Positions 20,178 through 30,601 are shown, counted from the first letter of the stretch. The stretch: DNA of 64,000 nt from Pelagomonas calceolata (GCA_918797485.1 CAKKNE010000001.1:5146001-5210000), one strand, 5' to 3'. Translations and numbers: made by a program. Notes: generated by a model not told the origin, from the sequence alone.

Positions 20178-21068
20178 ATGGGCAAGAAGAAGGGCAAGGC
20201 CGACGCGGCGCCCACCGGGAAACCAGTGCCCACCTTCTACGTCTCGCCCCACTACGCCGACGACGACAAGGCCGTCGTGAAGCTGCCCAAGGCCCTGTGC
20301 ACGTGCTGGCGCAACATCTGCGAGAAGAAGCTCGAGACGTGCGAGGTCTGCTGCTACTCGCCGCGCAACGCGTCGCGGCACTACCAGGTTCTGAACGCGC
20401 CGTCGCCGGAGCGCGTCGACCTGAGTCCAAGGTTGGAGCGGGTCAAGCTCGAGACGGCCGCGGCGGGCGGCCAGGCGCGGAGCCAGGTGTTTGGAGATAG
20501 ATTAGAGAGCGACGCCGGCGTCGTGGCGCCCAAGGGGTCAAGATTAGCGGATTTACGCGAGGAGCAGCTCGGCGAGCTGTTGTGTAGGTACACGGACGCT
20601 GTGGAACGAGATAAATTATTAGGCGTCGAGCGGCCGGACATCTTGATAAGGCGCGCTGCATTATTATCGGCGGCGGGCGAGCACGAGCGCGCGAAGAGCG
20701 ACGCGCAGGAGGCCGTGCGGCTCGTGCCGACGATGGCCGTGGCCCACTTTCGGGTCGGCGTGGCCGAGTTCGAGCTCGAGAACTACGAGGCCGCCGTGCG
20801 GGCCTTCGCCGAGGGCCTCAAGGCGTCGCCCGGGTCCTGCGATCTCAGGAGAGCGCGGGACGCGGCGCTCGTGGCGCTGCGCGCGCGGCCGGGCCGGCTC
20901 GAGGCGCTCCACGCGGCCCAGAGACGTCGCGAGCGCGAGGCCAACGAGATGGTGATGCTGAAGATCAACAAGCTGACGGCCGCGAAGGCCGCCGCGCGCC
21001 GCATCAAGGAGAAGTCTCAAGGCAGCCGGCCGGGTTCGCGGGCATCGTCTCGGCAATCTTCGAGGTGA
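20178..21068 (+). CDS. TPR-containing protein with Cys-rich N-terminal part
   Basis: 296 residues. A basic start (MGKKKGK) is followed by a Cys cluster (CTCWRNICEKKLETCEVCCY, near residues 35-54) that may bind metal. Residues about 150-240 form two to three TPR units (LLSAAGEHERAKSDAQEAVR, AHFRVGVAEFELENYEAAVR). The C-terminus is helical and basic, ending in a Ser/Arg-rich tail (GSRPGSRASSRQSSR). A protein-interaction role is all that can be inferred. The start is the ATG directly after a purine-rich leader. Confidence 0.65.
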   Translation: MGKKKGKADAAPTGKPVPTFYVSPHYADDDKAVVKLPKALCTCWRNICEKKLETCEVCCYSPRNASRHYQVLNAPSPERVDLSPRLERVKLETAAAGGQARSQVFGDRLESDAGVVAPKGSRLADLREEQLGELLCRYTDAVERDKLLGVERPDILIRRAALLSAAGEHERAKSDAQEAVRLVPTMAVAHFRVGVAEFELENYEAAVRAFAEGLKASPGSCDLRRARDAALVALRARPGRLEALHAAQRRREREANEMVMLKINKLTAAKAAARRIKEKSQGSRPGSRASSRQSSR

Positions 21069-21116
21069 CATAAATTCAAACACACTAAGTATAGTAGTCG
21101 CTACGCGATGCGGCAG

Positions 21117-21137
21117 CTAGCGCCAGTGAGACACTAG
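21117..21137. promoter_or_regulatory. CTAG palindrome
   Basis: CTAGCG ... CACTAG, 21 bases, 168 bases before the ATG of the membrane protein at 21305. Confidence 0.5.
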
Positions 21138-21304
21138 CACGCAGCGGCTCGGAGCTCGGGTCCCAGCACAACGCAGAGACGCTGAATACACAGGCATCGC
21201 ACGTCTAGGGCAAGATTTATACGGGCATTGATCGCCTGTGCAATTTCTATCAACAGCCGAGGCCTTGTGACCAGGTAGACCAGCCTGACCAGGGAGACCA
21301 TAAA

Positions 21305-22183
21305 ATGGAGCAATCACCCGAGGAGACCCGCCGGGCGCCTCTCCTGAGCGAAGCGCCGCCATCACCAATGCACGATGCCGAAGAGATGGAAGAGATCGAG
21401 TGCGGTAAGGTCGAAGCAGTGTGTCGGTGCTGCGGCGCGTGCCAGGGCGGCCCGCAGCACGACGTCGCCGCGGCGAATAAATGTGTGACCCGTCTTCTCG
21501 CCTGGATCGCAATGAATTTGCTCGTATATGCGGGTCAACGTGCCATGGTCGCCGCGGGCCTGCCATCCGACGGTATCGACCCAACCGGGCGTCGCGCGAC
21601 GTTCATCCTAGAAAGCGTCCAGATGCTCATCCTTCACGCGTGCGGCACAGCCATTTTCGCGCACGTGCTCGCGCCCGAGCGACGACTACTGACTCGCTGG
21701 ACGGCAAACGCGGGCTTCTTCGTCGTCGCGTCAGTCACAGGATGCGTATTCAGCCTGCTGTCCGATCTCACGCCGCTCGAAACGTCGCTGTCGTCCAGGG
21801 GCGGCGAGGGCGCGGCCTACATCGCCGTCTCGTGTGCTGTCGCATTTTTTGTTCTTCTCGGATTGTGGTTTCATGTGTGGTATGCGCGGCGGTCGAGCAC
21901 GAAACTCGGCGTCATGCCGTATCTGGCACCACGCCTGGCCGTCGTCGGCGCGTATGCCGCGTACATCATCGTCCTAGACGTCAATAATGATGCGTGGGAG
22001 CTCCATCACTATCTCATCGCGTGGATTGGAACGCTGTTCTGTGCCTTCGACCACCCTGCCTCTGTGGTCTGCCTGGCCATCACGACGGGCATCTTCGTCC
22101 AGGGCCTCGCCGCGTACGGCCCGGCGGAGATCTCCGACCGGCGGGCGGAATACGTCGACTGGTCACCCAATGGTCCCGGGTAA
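21305..22183 (+). CDS. multi-pass membrane protein, function unknown
   Basis: 292 residues. The first 60 are hydrophilic, with an acidic stretch (HDAEEMEEIECGK) and a CRCCGAC cluster. Six to seven hydrophobic helices follow (for example LLAWIAMNLLVYAG, FVVASVTGCVFSLL, AVSCAVAFFVLLGLWFHVWY, LAVVGAYAAYIIVL and an HHYLIAWIGTLFCAF segment). I do not recognise the family. The pattern of separate helices with short loops suggests an integral membrane protein of the secretory system rather than a classical carrier. It converges with the WD40 gene downstream, leaving 36 bases. Confidence 0.6.
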   Translation: MEQSPEETRRAPLLSEAPPSPMHDAEEMEEIECGKVEAVCRCCGACQGGPQHDVAAANKCVTRLLAWIAMNLLVYAGQRAMVAAGLPSDGIDPTGRRATFILESVQMLILHACGTAIFAHVLAPERRLLTRWTANAGFFVVASVTGCVFSLLSDLTPLETSLSSRGGEGAAYIAVSCAVAFFVLLGLWFHVWYARRSSTKLGVMPYLAPRLAVVGAYAAYIIVLDVNNDAWELHHYLIAWIGTLFCAFDHPASVVCLAITTGIFVQGLAAYGPAEISDRRAEYVDWSPNGPG

Positions 22184-22219
22184 GAAAGTATGGACAAAAA
22201 CTTTACCACACAATCCCCA

Positions 22220-23290
22220 TCATAGCTTCCGCCGCTTCTCCGCGCGCGTCTCCGTCGGCCCCGCAACAGCCGGTTCGCCACCCTCGACGGCCACGCGCCA
22301 GAGCTGGATGCCCGCGTCGGAGATGGTCTTGCCCGTGCCGCCCGCCGACGCGACGCGTGATCCCTCGGCCTTGACGCACAATATGGAATTCAGGACGCTC
22401 GCCGACGCTTCGACAGTCAAATCCTTCGAGGCGTGCGCCCTTAATCTACCATCGGCGCCCGCGCTCACGACCAGGTCGTCCACGAAGGCCAAAGCATGAA
22501 CCGCCCCTGGATTCGCGCACTCGGCGACCGGCGTTTCCATATGCCGCATGTCCCACAGCAACACCGACCCGCGCTGGTCCGCCGACGCAATTAACGGAGA
22601 TGTAGAAGACGCGGCGACGGCGTACGCTGAATTGCCGCGCCGCGCGTGGAGGTCCACGGAGTCTACACTCTCGAGTGTCCGCGCATCATTGAGACGGACG
22701 GTGCCGTCCGACACCGCCGCGACGAGTATGTCCCCCTTGCGCGCCATCGAGAAAACATAGGATTTTTGGTCCGGGTTCCGGTGGCCGCCGAAGACAATAC
22801 CATTAGGGCTCTTGACGCACGTTTCTCGCTTCAGACACGTCTCCTTCTCCACGTCCCACAGTTGCAACGTGTCGCCCGCGCCCACGGCTAGGTTCGATGT
22901 CAATGATTCGAGGCCGTAGACCTCATCCTCTTGATTCGTATCTAACGTGGCCTTCGGTCTCCCGTCATTTGGGGAGCAGACCTGCATCTTGCCCAGGGAC
23001 GAGCCCGTGATGACGGAATCGCCGTGCCAGGCGACGCGCATGAGCTCGTCTCCGTCCAACGGCGCGAGCTGCTTCCCTTCACCAATGGACCAGACGAAGC
23101 CGCCGACCTGGCCGACGGACGCGAGGCGGTCGTCCGAGCCCCAGGCCACGTCATACACGCGGTCGCTGTGGCCGTCTAACCTAGATTCGCGCTTGAGCAC
23201 GACCTGCGGCGACGGCGCGGGGGCGGACGGCGCGCAGCCCGCGCAGTACCGCGCCTCGCAGGCGGCGTAGCAGATCTCGCAGTAGCCCAT
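22220..23290 (-). CDS. WD40-repeat protein with N-terminal Cys cluster
   Basis: 356 residues. Residues 4-19 (CEICYAACEARYCAGC) contain five Cys in a pattern that could bind zinc. The rest, from LDGHSDRVYDVAW on, makes one seven-bladed WD40 propeller with repeats ending in W or a related residue (LQLWDVEKE, VLLWDMRHM, IQLWRVAVE). The C-terminus TRAEKRRKL is basic and could be a nuclear signal. Such proteins scaffold complexes; the partner is unknown. Start at the ATG at 23290. Confidence 0.75.
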   Translation of the reverse strand: MGYCEICYAACEARYCAGCAPSAPAPSPQVVLKRESRLDGHSDRVYDVAWGSDDRLASVGQVGGFVWSIGEGKQLAPLDGDELMRVAWHGDSVITGSSLGKMQVCSPNDGRPKATLDTNQEDEVYGLESLTSNLAVGAGDTLQLWDVEKETCLKRETCVKSPNGIVFGGHRNPDQKSYVFSMARKGDILVAAVSDGTVRLNDARTLESVDSVDLHARRGNSAYAVAASSTSPLIASADQRGSVLLWDMRHMETPVAECANPGAVHALAFVDDLVVSAGADGRLRAHASKDLTVEASASVLNSILCVKAEGSRVASAGGTGKTISDAGIQLWRVAVEGGEPAVAGPTETRAEKRRKL

Positions 23291-23484
23291 GGAAACCCCC
23301 GCGGCGGGCAGCTGGATAACTTTTAGGCTGCGCGGCCGTGCGAACGGATGCCCAGATTCCCTTCACTGTCGAGAAGGCGTCCAACGATACGGTTCTGTGC
23401 AGCATCTATGCAGCCTTGAGGTCCGGTGAGCGACCGCGCTTTTTAAATCCAAACGCCGAAACTCTTGCTGAAAAAAACAGCGAG

Positions 23485-23507
23485 CTAGCGTCGCATTGAC
23501 ACACTAG
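23485..23507. promoter_or_regulatory. CTAG palindrome in divergent promoter
   Basis: CTAGCG ... CACTAG, 23 bases, 195 bases upstream of the WD40 gene (minus) and 147 bases upstream of the gene at 23654 (plus). Confidence 0.5.
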
Positions 23508-23653
23508 GCTCACGACGCGGCGGCTTTATCGATCGATAACTCCAGCACGAGCCGCCCAAATTGGTCCATATTTGCGCTGCTTGATCATACGTATAATACG
23601 CTGCAACGAGTGCATAAGCGAGCCAGCAGTAATTGGCCGCGGCGCGACGCACC

Positions 23654-24781
23654 ATGGCCTCCCACGTCGCCGCAGCAGACGACGCCGACGCGCTGCGCAA
23701 CAAAGCTGTCACCGAATTCGCAGCCGTCATCGCGACGCTCGACGGCGTGGAGTTGGACGCGAGCGAGGGCGACGCCCTCAAAAAGATGAAGCGCGGCGCC
23801 GCGCTGCGGGGCGTCATGGCCGCGAAGGGCTGCGACAAACCGGAAACGCTCGAGACCATGGCGCGCGAGTGGGTCGGCGGCATGTTGGTGGCCACGTACG
23901 CGCTCGAGAAGGCGGCGTCCAGTCGACGGTTCGTGCAGCAGGGTGATAGAGAACTGGTCAGTACATTAAACAAGTGCTACGACGCCACATCAACGTGGGC
24001 CGAGACGCACCTCGTGGCAGCTTTGGGCCTCACCAAGAAAACAAATGATGAAGAGGAGCAGCGGCCCTCGTGCGAGGCCCGGCCCGACCCGGTGCCCGAG
24101 GCGGAGGCTAGAAGGTTGGTGAACGAGGCCTTGCGGCGGGGCACGGCGCAGTTCGAGGACTACGCGGGCGACGACCCCGCGCCGGCTGCATTGGCGCTGC
24201 AGACGGACACGTGGGAGGCCTTGAATTGGCGCCGGGGGGCCCTCGCTTATTATGTGACGGCCACCGTCTGCGGCCTGGGCAAAGGCAACCCGTCGTCCGA
24301 CGAGTTATCTAAAAGTGCTGTAGCAGTCAGAGACGAGCTCGAGGCCGGCATCGCAGCGATCGGGCGGGTCCTCGACGCGCGGGGCGGCGATTCGTTGCAC
24401 TCGGACCTGAAACCGGCGACCCAGGCGACGGATTATGGTGTGTGGAGCACGACCCACTTGTTAGGAATGGCCTACGCCGGCGAGCAGGCCTACATCCTGT
24501 GGCTGCTCGACGACAGCGAGGACTGGCGACGACTCGCGTTGGTGCTGTTGCACCGCTACGTGTATGTGGTTGAGGTGCTGATGGTCGGGTGCGGCTGGTC
24601 CGTGAAGCGGCCGAAGGAGTTATTGGGGTTGCTCGGCGGGCGCAAGGCCGTCGAGTCTTGTTTAGCTAAGGAGTGGGGCGCGGACGAGGCCATCGCCAAG
24701 GAGCTGAAGCGCCTCGGCCTCGGGGACGCGTCTTCGGAGAAGAAGCCGTCGGGAGGGCGGCGGAAGAAGAAGGGGAGGTAA
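23654..24781 (+). CDS. hypothetical helical protein
   Basis: 375 residues, largely alpha-helical by composition, with no signal peptide. The middle part has aromatic-rich helices (TDYGVWSTTHLLGMAYAGEQ, AYILWLLDDSEDWRRLALVL). The end is a lysine-rich tail (KKPSGGRRKKKGR). I do not recognise a family; a weak likeness to cyclin-D1-binding (GCIP-type) helical proteins cannot be tested here. ATG 23654 is the first ATG of the frame and sits in the context CACCATGG, a good eukaryotic start. Its stop is 14 bases from that of the convergent MYND gene. Confidence 0.6.
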   Translation: MASHVAAADDADALRNKAVTEFAAVIATLDGVELDASEGDALKKMKRGAALRGVMAAKGCDKPETLETMAREWVGGMLVATYALEKAASSRRFVQQGDRELVSTLNKCYDATSTWAETHLVAALGLTKKTNDEEEQRPSCEARPDPVPEAEARRLVNEALRRGTAQFEDYAGDDPAPAALALQTDTWEALNWRRGALAYYVTATVCGLGKGNPSSDELSKSAVAVRDELEAGIAAIGRVLDARGGDSLHSDLKPATQATDYGVWSTTHLLGMAYAGEQAYILWLLDDSEDWRRLALVLLHRYVYVVEVLMVGCGWSVKRPKELLGLLGGRKAVESCLAKEWGADEAIAKELKRLGLGDASSEKKPSGGRRKKKGR

Positions 24782-24794
24782 TACTGTTGTCTTA

Positions 24795-26150
24795 CTAGAT
24801 TGTTTCGGCGTCCGAGTCCGCGCCGGCCGCCCGGATGGACCGGTCATCGTCCCGAGGCGCAAAAACAAGGTCACGGCCGGACCTTCGGCCGTCGAGCTTG
24901 ACCTGGTAGGGGGCGAAGACGCCGGGCTCCCAGTCAGACTCGCGGTAGTGATGGCGCACGACAGTCCCTTCTAAAAATTTTGCCTCGACTTTGCATTCCA
25001 CACGTGCACCTACTTTGAAGCGCGGGGCCGGGAGTGTAGCCAGCATTTCGCGGGCGCGGAGGGTTTCTCGTGCTTCACGCAGGGACCCCGCCATCAAACA
25101 CGCGTTTGGGTGCGCGCCACCGAGCACGCGCCGCGCGATCCGTTCCGCGTCCTCGAGCGTCGTCACGGCCTCGCGGAGATCGTCGAGCGTGGCGCCGTTG
25201 TTCATGACTAGCGACCCCGCGTAACTTCTCCTCATCTTGAGCGTGATATTATCACTCTCACCAAGAACGCGTCGCGCCACTGGTATCGTTCTGCGCAACA
25301 GCGACTTGGCTTCTTCAAAGCGCTTGAGGCTACTAAGGGACGCCGCGTAGTTGTTGGCGGCTATGAGGGCTGAGCTGTGCTCCTCGCCACTGAACTTCAG
25401 CCAGCCGGAGTATACGTCTCGCAGCATAGAGTTGGCCTGTTCAAACCGCCCAAGCTTCTGATACGTGTTCGCAAGATTTGTCTGCGAGATAAGAATATCA
25501 TTTTCTGATGTACCATGCCGCCGCTCTATAGACAGCTCGGCCTCTCTCACGGACAACGCGTCCTCGTCGTGCCCTGCTGCTGATAAACCGTTCCCAAGCA
25601 TCATCATCGCGGAACTCCGAGCCCAGTCCCCCTCCGGCCGACCCAGGTACGTCTTCCAGCACGCCCACCCGAACGCGCATTTCACGACGCCGTGGTATTC
25701 CTGCTCGCACAGACTGCACGTGTGCCACCGATGCCACTGGTTGTCGTCCAAGTTGTTCTCCTCCGCCTCCGCGACCAAAATCTTCGCCTGCTCCGCCAAG
25801 CACGACACGTGCGCAAACCCTGCCGTCCCGCGGCACGCGCACCCGCGCACGAGGCCCTCCTTCGTCTTCCAGTGGAGGGCCTGGGTGCAGATGAAGCACG
25901 TCTGGCCTTTCGTGTCGTCCGCGCATTTCTCGACCGCGACCGCAACCGCCTCAGCGTACTTCTTATTTGCGTTGTATTGTTCGGCTCCGCCTCCTTTTTT
26001 TATCAATTTGCAGAGCTTGTCGTGCCCACCCTCCTTCCAGTGCTGCACCTGGCATTCGGGCCCGCAGTAGCGTGTACTGCAGCGGCCGCATTTCTTGCCC
26101 ATGGTTAAGCCAAGCTCGGTGGCACAGACGGCGCATTTTGTGAGATACAT
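24795..26150 (-). CDS. MYND / RING-variant / TPR protein
   Basis: 451 residues. A MYND zinc finger at about 6-47 (CAVCATELG ... CGRCSTRYCGPECQVQHW ... HDKLC) is followed by a RING-CH-like Cys/His set at about 82-155 (CFICTQALHW ... CACRGTAGFAHVSCL ... CSLCEQEYHG). Tetratricopeptide repeats span about 165-350 (LISQTNLANTYQKLGRFEQA, ALIAANNYAASLSSLKRFEE). A C-terminal module (FKVGARVECKVEAKFLEGTV, then VFAPYQVKLDG) looks Tudor/agenet-like. Pelagophyte genomes, as I recall, carry many genes of this build. A role as ubiquitin ligase or chromatin adaptor is inference. A shortened copy of its TPR part lies at 15414-15638. Start at the ATG at 26150. Confidence 0.8.
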   Translation of the reverse strand: MYLTKCAVCATELGLTMGKKCGRCSTRYCGPECQVQHWKEGGHDKLCKLIKKGGGAEQYNANKKYAEAVAVAVEKCADDTKGQTCFICTQALHWKTKEGLVRGCACRGTAGFAHVSCLAEQAKILVAEAEENNLDDNQWHRWHTCSLCEQEYHGVVKCAFGWACWKTYLGRPEGDWARSSAMMMLGNGLSAAGHDEDALSVREAELSIERRHGTSENDILISQTNLANTYQKLGRFEQANSMLRDVYSGWLKFSGEEHSSALIAANNYAASLSSLKRFEEAKSLLRRTIPVARRVLGESDNITLKMRRSYAGSLVMNNGATLDDLREAVTTLEDAERIARRVLGGAHPNACLMAGSLREARETLRAREMLATLPAPRFKVGARVECKVEAKFLEGTVVRHHYRESDWEPGVFAPYQVKLDGRRSGRDLVFAPRDDDRSIRAAGADSDAETI

Positions 26151-26213
26151 GGGGGCAGCTATATGCTCCTGGTGACACGCGCGCACGATGGATTTGCGCC
26201 GCAGGCTGATGAG

Positions 26214-26235
26214 CTAGTGTGTTACGACACGCTAG
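26214..26235. promoter_or_regulatory. CTAG palindrome in divergent promoter
   Basis: CTAGTG ... CGCTAG, 22 bases, 64 bases upstream of the MYND gene (minus) and 311 bases upstream of the GNAT gene (plus). Confidence 0.55.
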
Positions 26236-26430
26236 GCATTAACCTTCAAGCGCAGCGGCCAGGACTTCTTGTCTGACCCACAGTGGGACCGCAGACGGAT
26301 ACGCACCCGTCCAAACAGCTCCCAGCGGCCCACCGCCGCGATCAGCCTCTTTGGCGGGCGTGACATCGAGCCGCTGCTAGAGGAAACGCCCCAGAGCACG
26401 CCGTCGGTGCGTGAGGCGCCCCCGCCATCG

Positions 26431-26553
26431 ATGGGCCTCGGCGATATACTGCTCTACGCCTTCTGCGCCTTTATTGTGGGAGTATTCGTCTTTAACCTTG
26501 TCGATACCGCCCAGACCGCGAAACGCAAAATAGCGGCAAAAAAGCATGATTAA
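26431..26553 (+). CDS. small single-span membrane ORF overlapping the GNAT start
   Basis: A 40-residue ORF with one membrane segment (GDILLYAFCAFIVGVFVFNL) and a lysine-rich tail. The frame is open upstream to the stop at 26233 and reads plausibly (SISLFGG-like, IEPLLEETPQS), but no ATG lies there. A longer tail-anchored protein would need a non-ATG or spliced start. Its last 8 bases overlap the ATG of the GNAT gene, so it may instead be a leader ORF. Low confidence. Confidence 0.3.
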   Translation: MGLGDILLYAFCAFIVGVFVFNLVDTAQTAKRKIAAKKHD

Positions 26554-27049
26554 GCTCCTCCTGATCACGAGCGCCGTGGCCATGGCGCCGCGCGCCAGTC
26601 GCCCGAAGAAGATCCGAGGCGTGCGCGAGGACCGCTGGTCCTTCGACGTCCTCACGAAGTGGAAAAAAGAGGGCGAGCACGCGCAGATCGTGGCCACGGA
26701 CGCGAGAGGAGAGGTCGGCTGGTTCGAAGTGTTGCGGAGTCGAGGCGGCAACGTCCTCCACGCGCCTCTCAAGGATGAACCAGTGGTAGAGCGCGCGTTT
26801 GGGACCAACGTCATGACGGAGCCGGAAGTTCGGAGAAAAGGCGTCGCGACGGCGTTGTTCCATAGAGCGGAGGAGATCGTCCGCGAGTGGGACCTCCAAG
26901 AATTTCTGTTAACGTGCGTGAAGCACCACGAGCCGTCCTACAATTTATATAGGAAGCTGGGCTTCGAAGAAGTCGATGCCGAGATAGCCAAGGACTCGGA
27001 CTCCGTCATGATGCGCAAGTTCGTGCCGACGCCGACGCGTACCGACTGA
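26546..27049 (+). CDS. GNAT family N-acetyltransferase
   Basis: 167 residues. A short hydrophobic start (MIKLLLITSAVAMAPR) may be a signal or targeting peptide. The GNAT fold follows: acetyl-CoA binding motif A is VRRKGVATALFHRAEEIVRE near residues 95-114, with the R-x-x-G-x-A pyrophosphate loop. YNLYRKLGFEEV near 132-143 is the usual motif B ending. It should transfer an acetyl group from acetyl-CoA to an amine, substrate unknown. The ATG at 26546 overlaps the preceding small frame by 8 bases. Confidence 0.75.
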   Translation: MIKLLLITSAVAMAPRASRPKKIRGVREDRWSFDVLTKWKKEGEHAQIVATDARGEVGWFEVLRSRGGNVLHAPLKDEPVVERAFGTNVMTEPEVRRKGVATALFHRAEEIVREWDLQEFLLTCVKHHEPSYNLYRKLGFEEVDAEIAKDSDSVMMRKFVPTPTRTD

Positions 27050-27534
27050 GTCGTCCTCCCCCCTTTTGTAAGCAAGATTTGTCCCTCGTAGTCTTGTTGG
27101 TCGCGTGCGCGCGTCGACGGACGTTCGCGACTGCCCCAAACCAGCCGAGATCGCCCTATTCGTAGCTGCGGGCCAGTTGCCGTCCGGAACCGGTGCTTTC
27201 GGATGGTTTTGCACCTGCTCGCAGCGACCCCCCTACTAGCTCCGCCAGCTTCAGAGACGAGCGTGCCATTTTGTCTGCGAGTCTGGTTGGCCGCTCTCCG
27301 CGAGCGCAGGGCAACGAAGCTGTGGAAAGTCATTGCCGAACAAGTGCTGTGGCCCTGAGGCCTCCCCGACTCCCGCCGCGCCGTGGTTTTGTCATAAATT
27401 GGCTCACAGCTCAGCTGCCACTAATTCGGGCGCGCAAGTCGCTGCGCGACAGGTGACGCCCGATAGCAGCGCTCATAGATATAGAAACTATCCGTTTCAA
27501 AGAAATCGTCGGAAAAAGCAACACTAACAGCACC
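27050..27534 (+). other. intergenic spacer without recognised gene
   Basis: 485 bases between the GNAT stop and the SNF2 start. I see no convincing ORF, RNA gene or copy of the CTAG palindrome (only a lone half-site near 27234). It presumably holds the SNF2 promoter. Confidence 0.5.
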
Positions 27535-30500
27535 ATGGCGAGCGACGGCGACCAGACCCGCGCGCGCGGCGCCGAGTTCACGACCAAGCCCCTGTTCATG
27601 GTGACAAGACGACATCAACAGTGGCAGCAGCCCCAGGACTGTCCTCTACTCATAGAACGCGTCGATGACGTCCAGGAAACACCGAGTGATTTCACGTCGT
27701 TTCAGCGCCAAGGCTTGAGGCAATTACAACAAAACGCGTCCAGAACGCAATTAGGCCAGCCCTATCCTCTCCCGGATCCGCAGAACGCGCGCTTCCCGCC
27801 CTGGTTCGCGTCCTTGCCGTCGCACGATGTTCTCGACGTCGACCAATATCACGCGCCCTGGCGCCACCCGCACAAGTGCAAGGAGACGCGAGCGCTTGAG
27901 CGGGAAGAACGTCGTAGAAGGACGGACCAGGAGGACTGGAGAAGGCGGACCCAAGCGAAGTTTATGAGGCAGCTCCTCGCGCATCGAGAAGACGTGATGA
28001 AACGGGGTCGAGCGACGCGTGCGGACGCGGCGCGGTGCGCGCGCGGCTGCAAGCAGAAATTAGCGCAGGAGGAACGAGGTCGCGAAGCGGAGGAGACGCG
28101 GACCGCTAGGAAGCGGTTGCAAGCTCTCCGAGCTCATGACATGGCCTCGTATGCAAAGCTAGTAGAGGAAGCAAAAAATCACCGCCTCAAGTTTTTACTG
28201 GAGCAGACCGATGGATATATACGACAGATCACGTCCCAAGTCAGTTCTTTGAGACGGGAGGAGGAAGGTCTCGAGAGACGCGCCAAGGAACGCAAGGCTG
28301 CCAAGGAAGGGACTTCACTAGATACGGAAGAAAAACGGGAGGAGAACGGGTTTGCGATTGACAATGATGAGGAGCATAGGGACGCGACGAAGGACTACTA
28401 CAAGGTGACGCACGCTGTTGGGGAAGAGGTCCGCCAGCCGAAATGTTTAGTAGGGGGTCGCCTGAAGGAGTACCAGTTGGCGGGCCTGACCTGGCTTGTA
28501 AGTCTGCACAATAATAGGTTAAATGGCATCTTGGCCGACGAGATGGGTCTCGGGAAAACCATACAAACTATAGCATTGTTGGCTCATCTTTTGGAGCGGG
28601 GCGTGCCGGGGCCGTTTTTGGTCGTGGCTCCTCTCTCGACCTTGTCGAACTGGTCGCACGAGTTCGCGAAGTGGTCCTTGGCCAGTGTCCTTTTCATCGT
28701 CGCGGCGCCGCGTCGACATGAGAGTCCATGCGTCTCGTGAGATGGCCGCGGCGTCGCGTCGACGGCGTGCGGGGGAACCGCTCGAGAGACGCCGTCGACG
28801 CGACCCTCATGTTATACAACGCAGGGCGCCCGCCATGACCGTTTTAACCTACAAGGGCCCACCATCAGCAAGGAAGGAGGCCCAGAAGGAATTGGCATCG
28901 TTATACACGAACGACGCCGGCAGACGTAGAAGAGGCGGCGTCGCCGCGGCCGCGGCCGCGAGGGAAGCCTCGAAGCAAGGCTCGCGCCAGCTCAACGTCC
29001 TCCTCACGACCTACGAATATGTGATGAGAGATCGAGCCGTCCTCAGACGCGTCGGCTGGGAGTATATCGTCGTAGACGAGGGCCATCGGATGAAAAATGC
29101 CTCTTCCAAGTTCGCCCAAACATTAGGTAATATGTACACGGCGAAACGACGACTTCTACTCACCGGAACACCTCTGCAGAACTCGTTACCAGAATTATGG
29201 GCGTTACTCAACTTCCTACTACCGTCAATATTCAGCAGTGTCGATACGTTTGAGGGCTGGTTCAACAAGCCCTTCTCGCAGTTCGGGAGCCACGGTTCTG
29301 AGGAGGAGGCCGTGGGCCTGGCCCATGAAGAGCGGATGCTCGTTATTCACAGACTGCACGAGGTGCTGCGGCCTTTTGTTCTTAGAAGGGTCAAGTCGGC
29401 AGTACTAGGTCAGCTCCCGGAGAAGGTCGAGAAAGTTTTACGAGTCGACTTAACGGCGTGGCAGCAGGTCCTCTACGAGCAGATACGACAGACCGGTGTG
29501 CAAAAAAGAGATTCTCCTAGAAACGGCGACGTCGCCGCGCCTCCTATTTCAAGAGGTTTAAATAATGTACTGATGCAGCTGCGAAAAGTGTGCAACCACC
29601 CCTTCTTGTTTCGGAGCGACGCCTGGACCGTTGATGAAAGTCTCATTCGCTCGTCAGGCAAGTTTCTACTCTTAGACAGCATGCTCCCAAAGCTCAAAGC
29701 GGCGGGCCATCGCGTCCTACTCTTCAGCCAGATGACTGCGCTCATGGATCTATTGGAAGATTTCTTCCGATATCGCTCCTACGAGTTTCTGCGGCTCGAT
29801 GGGAGTACGGCCGCGGACGAACGAGAAAGGAGGATGGCGCGGTTCAACGACCCCTCGTCGCCGGCCTTTGTGTTCCTCCTCTCAACAAGAGCAGGTGGTC
29901 TAGGATTAAACCTCGCATCCGCAGATACAGTAGTCATCTTCGACAGCGACTGGAACCCGATGATGGACGCGCAGGCGCAAGATCGGGCCCATCGCATCGG
30001 CCAGAAGAACGACGTGAGGGTCTTTCGGTTGTGTTCGACGTCTCCCGTGGAAGAAAGGATTCTACAACGCGCCACGGATAAGCTCAACATGAATTCTTTG
30101 GTAGTGGAGGCCGGCCAATTTTCTCGAGATTCCAAGGCCGACGAGCGACGGCAGATGGTCGAGGAGCTGCTCAAGGAGTACCAGGAACCGTCCGACGAGT
30201 CCAACGACGAGGACAAGAAGGATAACATTCGGGACGATTTATGCGAGGCGATGGCCGCGTCGAGCGACGAGATCGCTCTCTATAGATCCGTGGACGCGAG
30301 ACGAGAAGCTTTGACGCCGTATTCGAACGAAGAAGTCCCGGCATGGGTGCGCGCGGGCTGCGACGGCGCCGACGCGGCCGCGCTGGAGCGCGCCCAGGCG
30401 AAGACGCAATCTAGGTCGGATTTTGGGGATTTCTCGGGCGATCCGTCCCAGCGGCGCGCGCGGTCGAAGAAGCGCGACTACGCGGGCATGTCCGATCGAA

Positions 30501-30601
30501 GCTTCATGAAGCTCATCCAGGGGGGGGCTTCGGTTGGGTACGAGCCCGTCGGGAGCGACGACGGCGCGATGCGTATCAAGCTGAAGAAGCGGAGGCCTTA
30601 A
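27535..30601 (+). CDS. SNF2-family chromatin-remodeling ATPase (two exons)
   Basis: Exons 27535-28673 and 28825-30601 give 971 residues. The junction splits a TGG codon and restores [17 protein letters not shown], matching the family. An HSA-like basic helix ([20 protein letters not shown]) lies near residues 140-165. The helicase core has Walker A in [15 protein letters not shown] at about 333-347, the DEGH box near 464 and the C-terminal helicase motifs [14 protein letters not shown]-type (here [13 protein letters not shown], about 733) and QDRAHRIGQ. The gene belongs near the Snf2/Brahma (SMARCA2/4, STH1) group by HSA plus sequence, but no bromodomain follows. It should slide or evict nucleosomes using ATP. 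Length is shorter than typical Brahma proteins. Confidence 0.88.
28674..28824 (+). other. intron of the SNF2 gene with perfect hairpin
   Basis: 151-base phase-2 intron, donor GTCCTT, acceptor AACGCAG. It contains a perfect 16-base inverted repeat, GTCGCGTCGACGGCGT at 28753-28768 and its complement at 28789-28804, with a 20-base loop. The arm is a close relative of the core in the introner elements at 37.9 and 45.5 kb. Confidence 0.85.
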
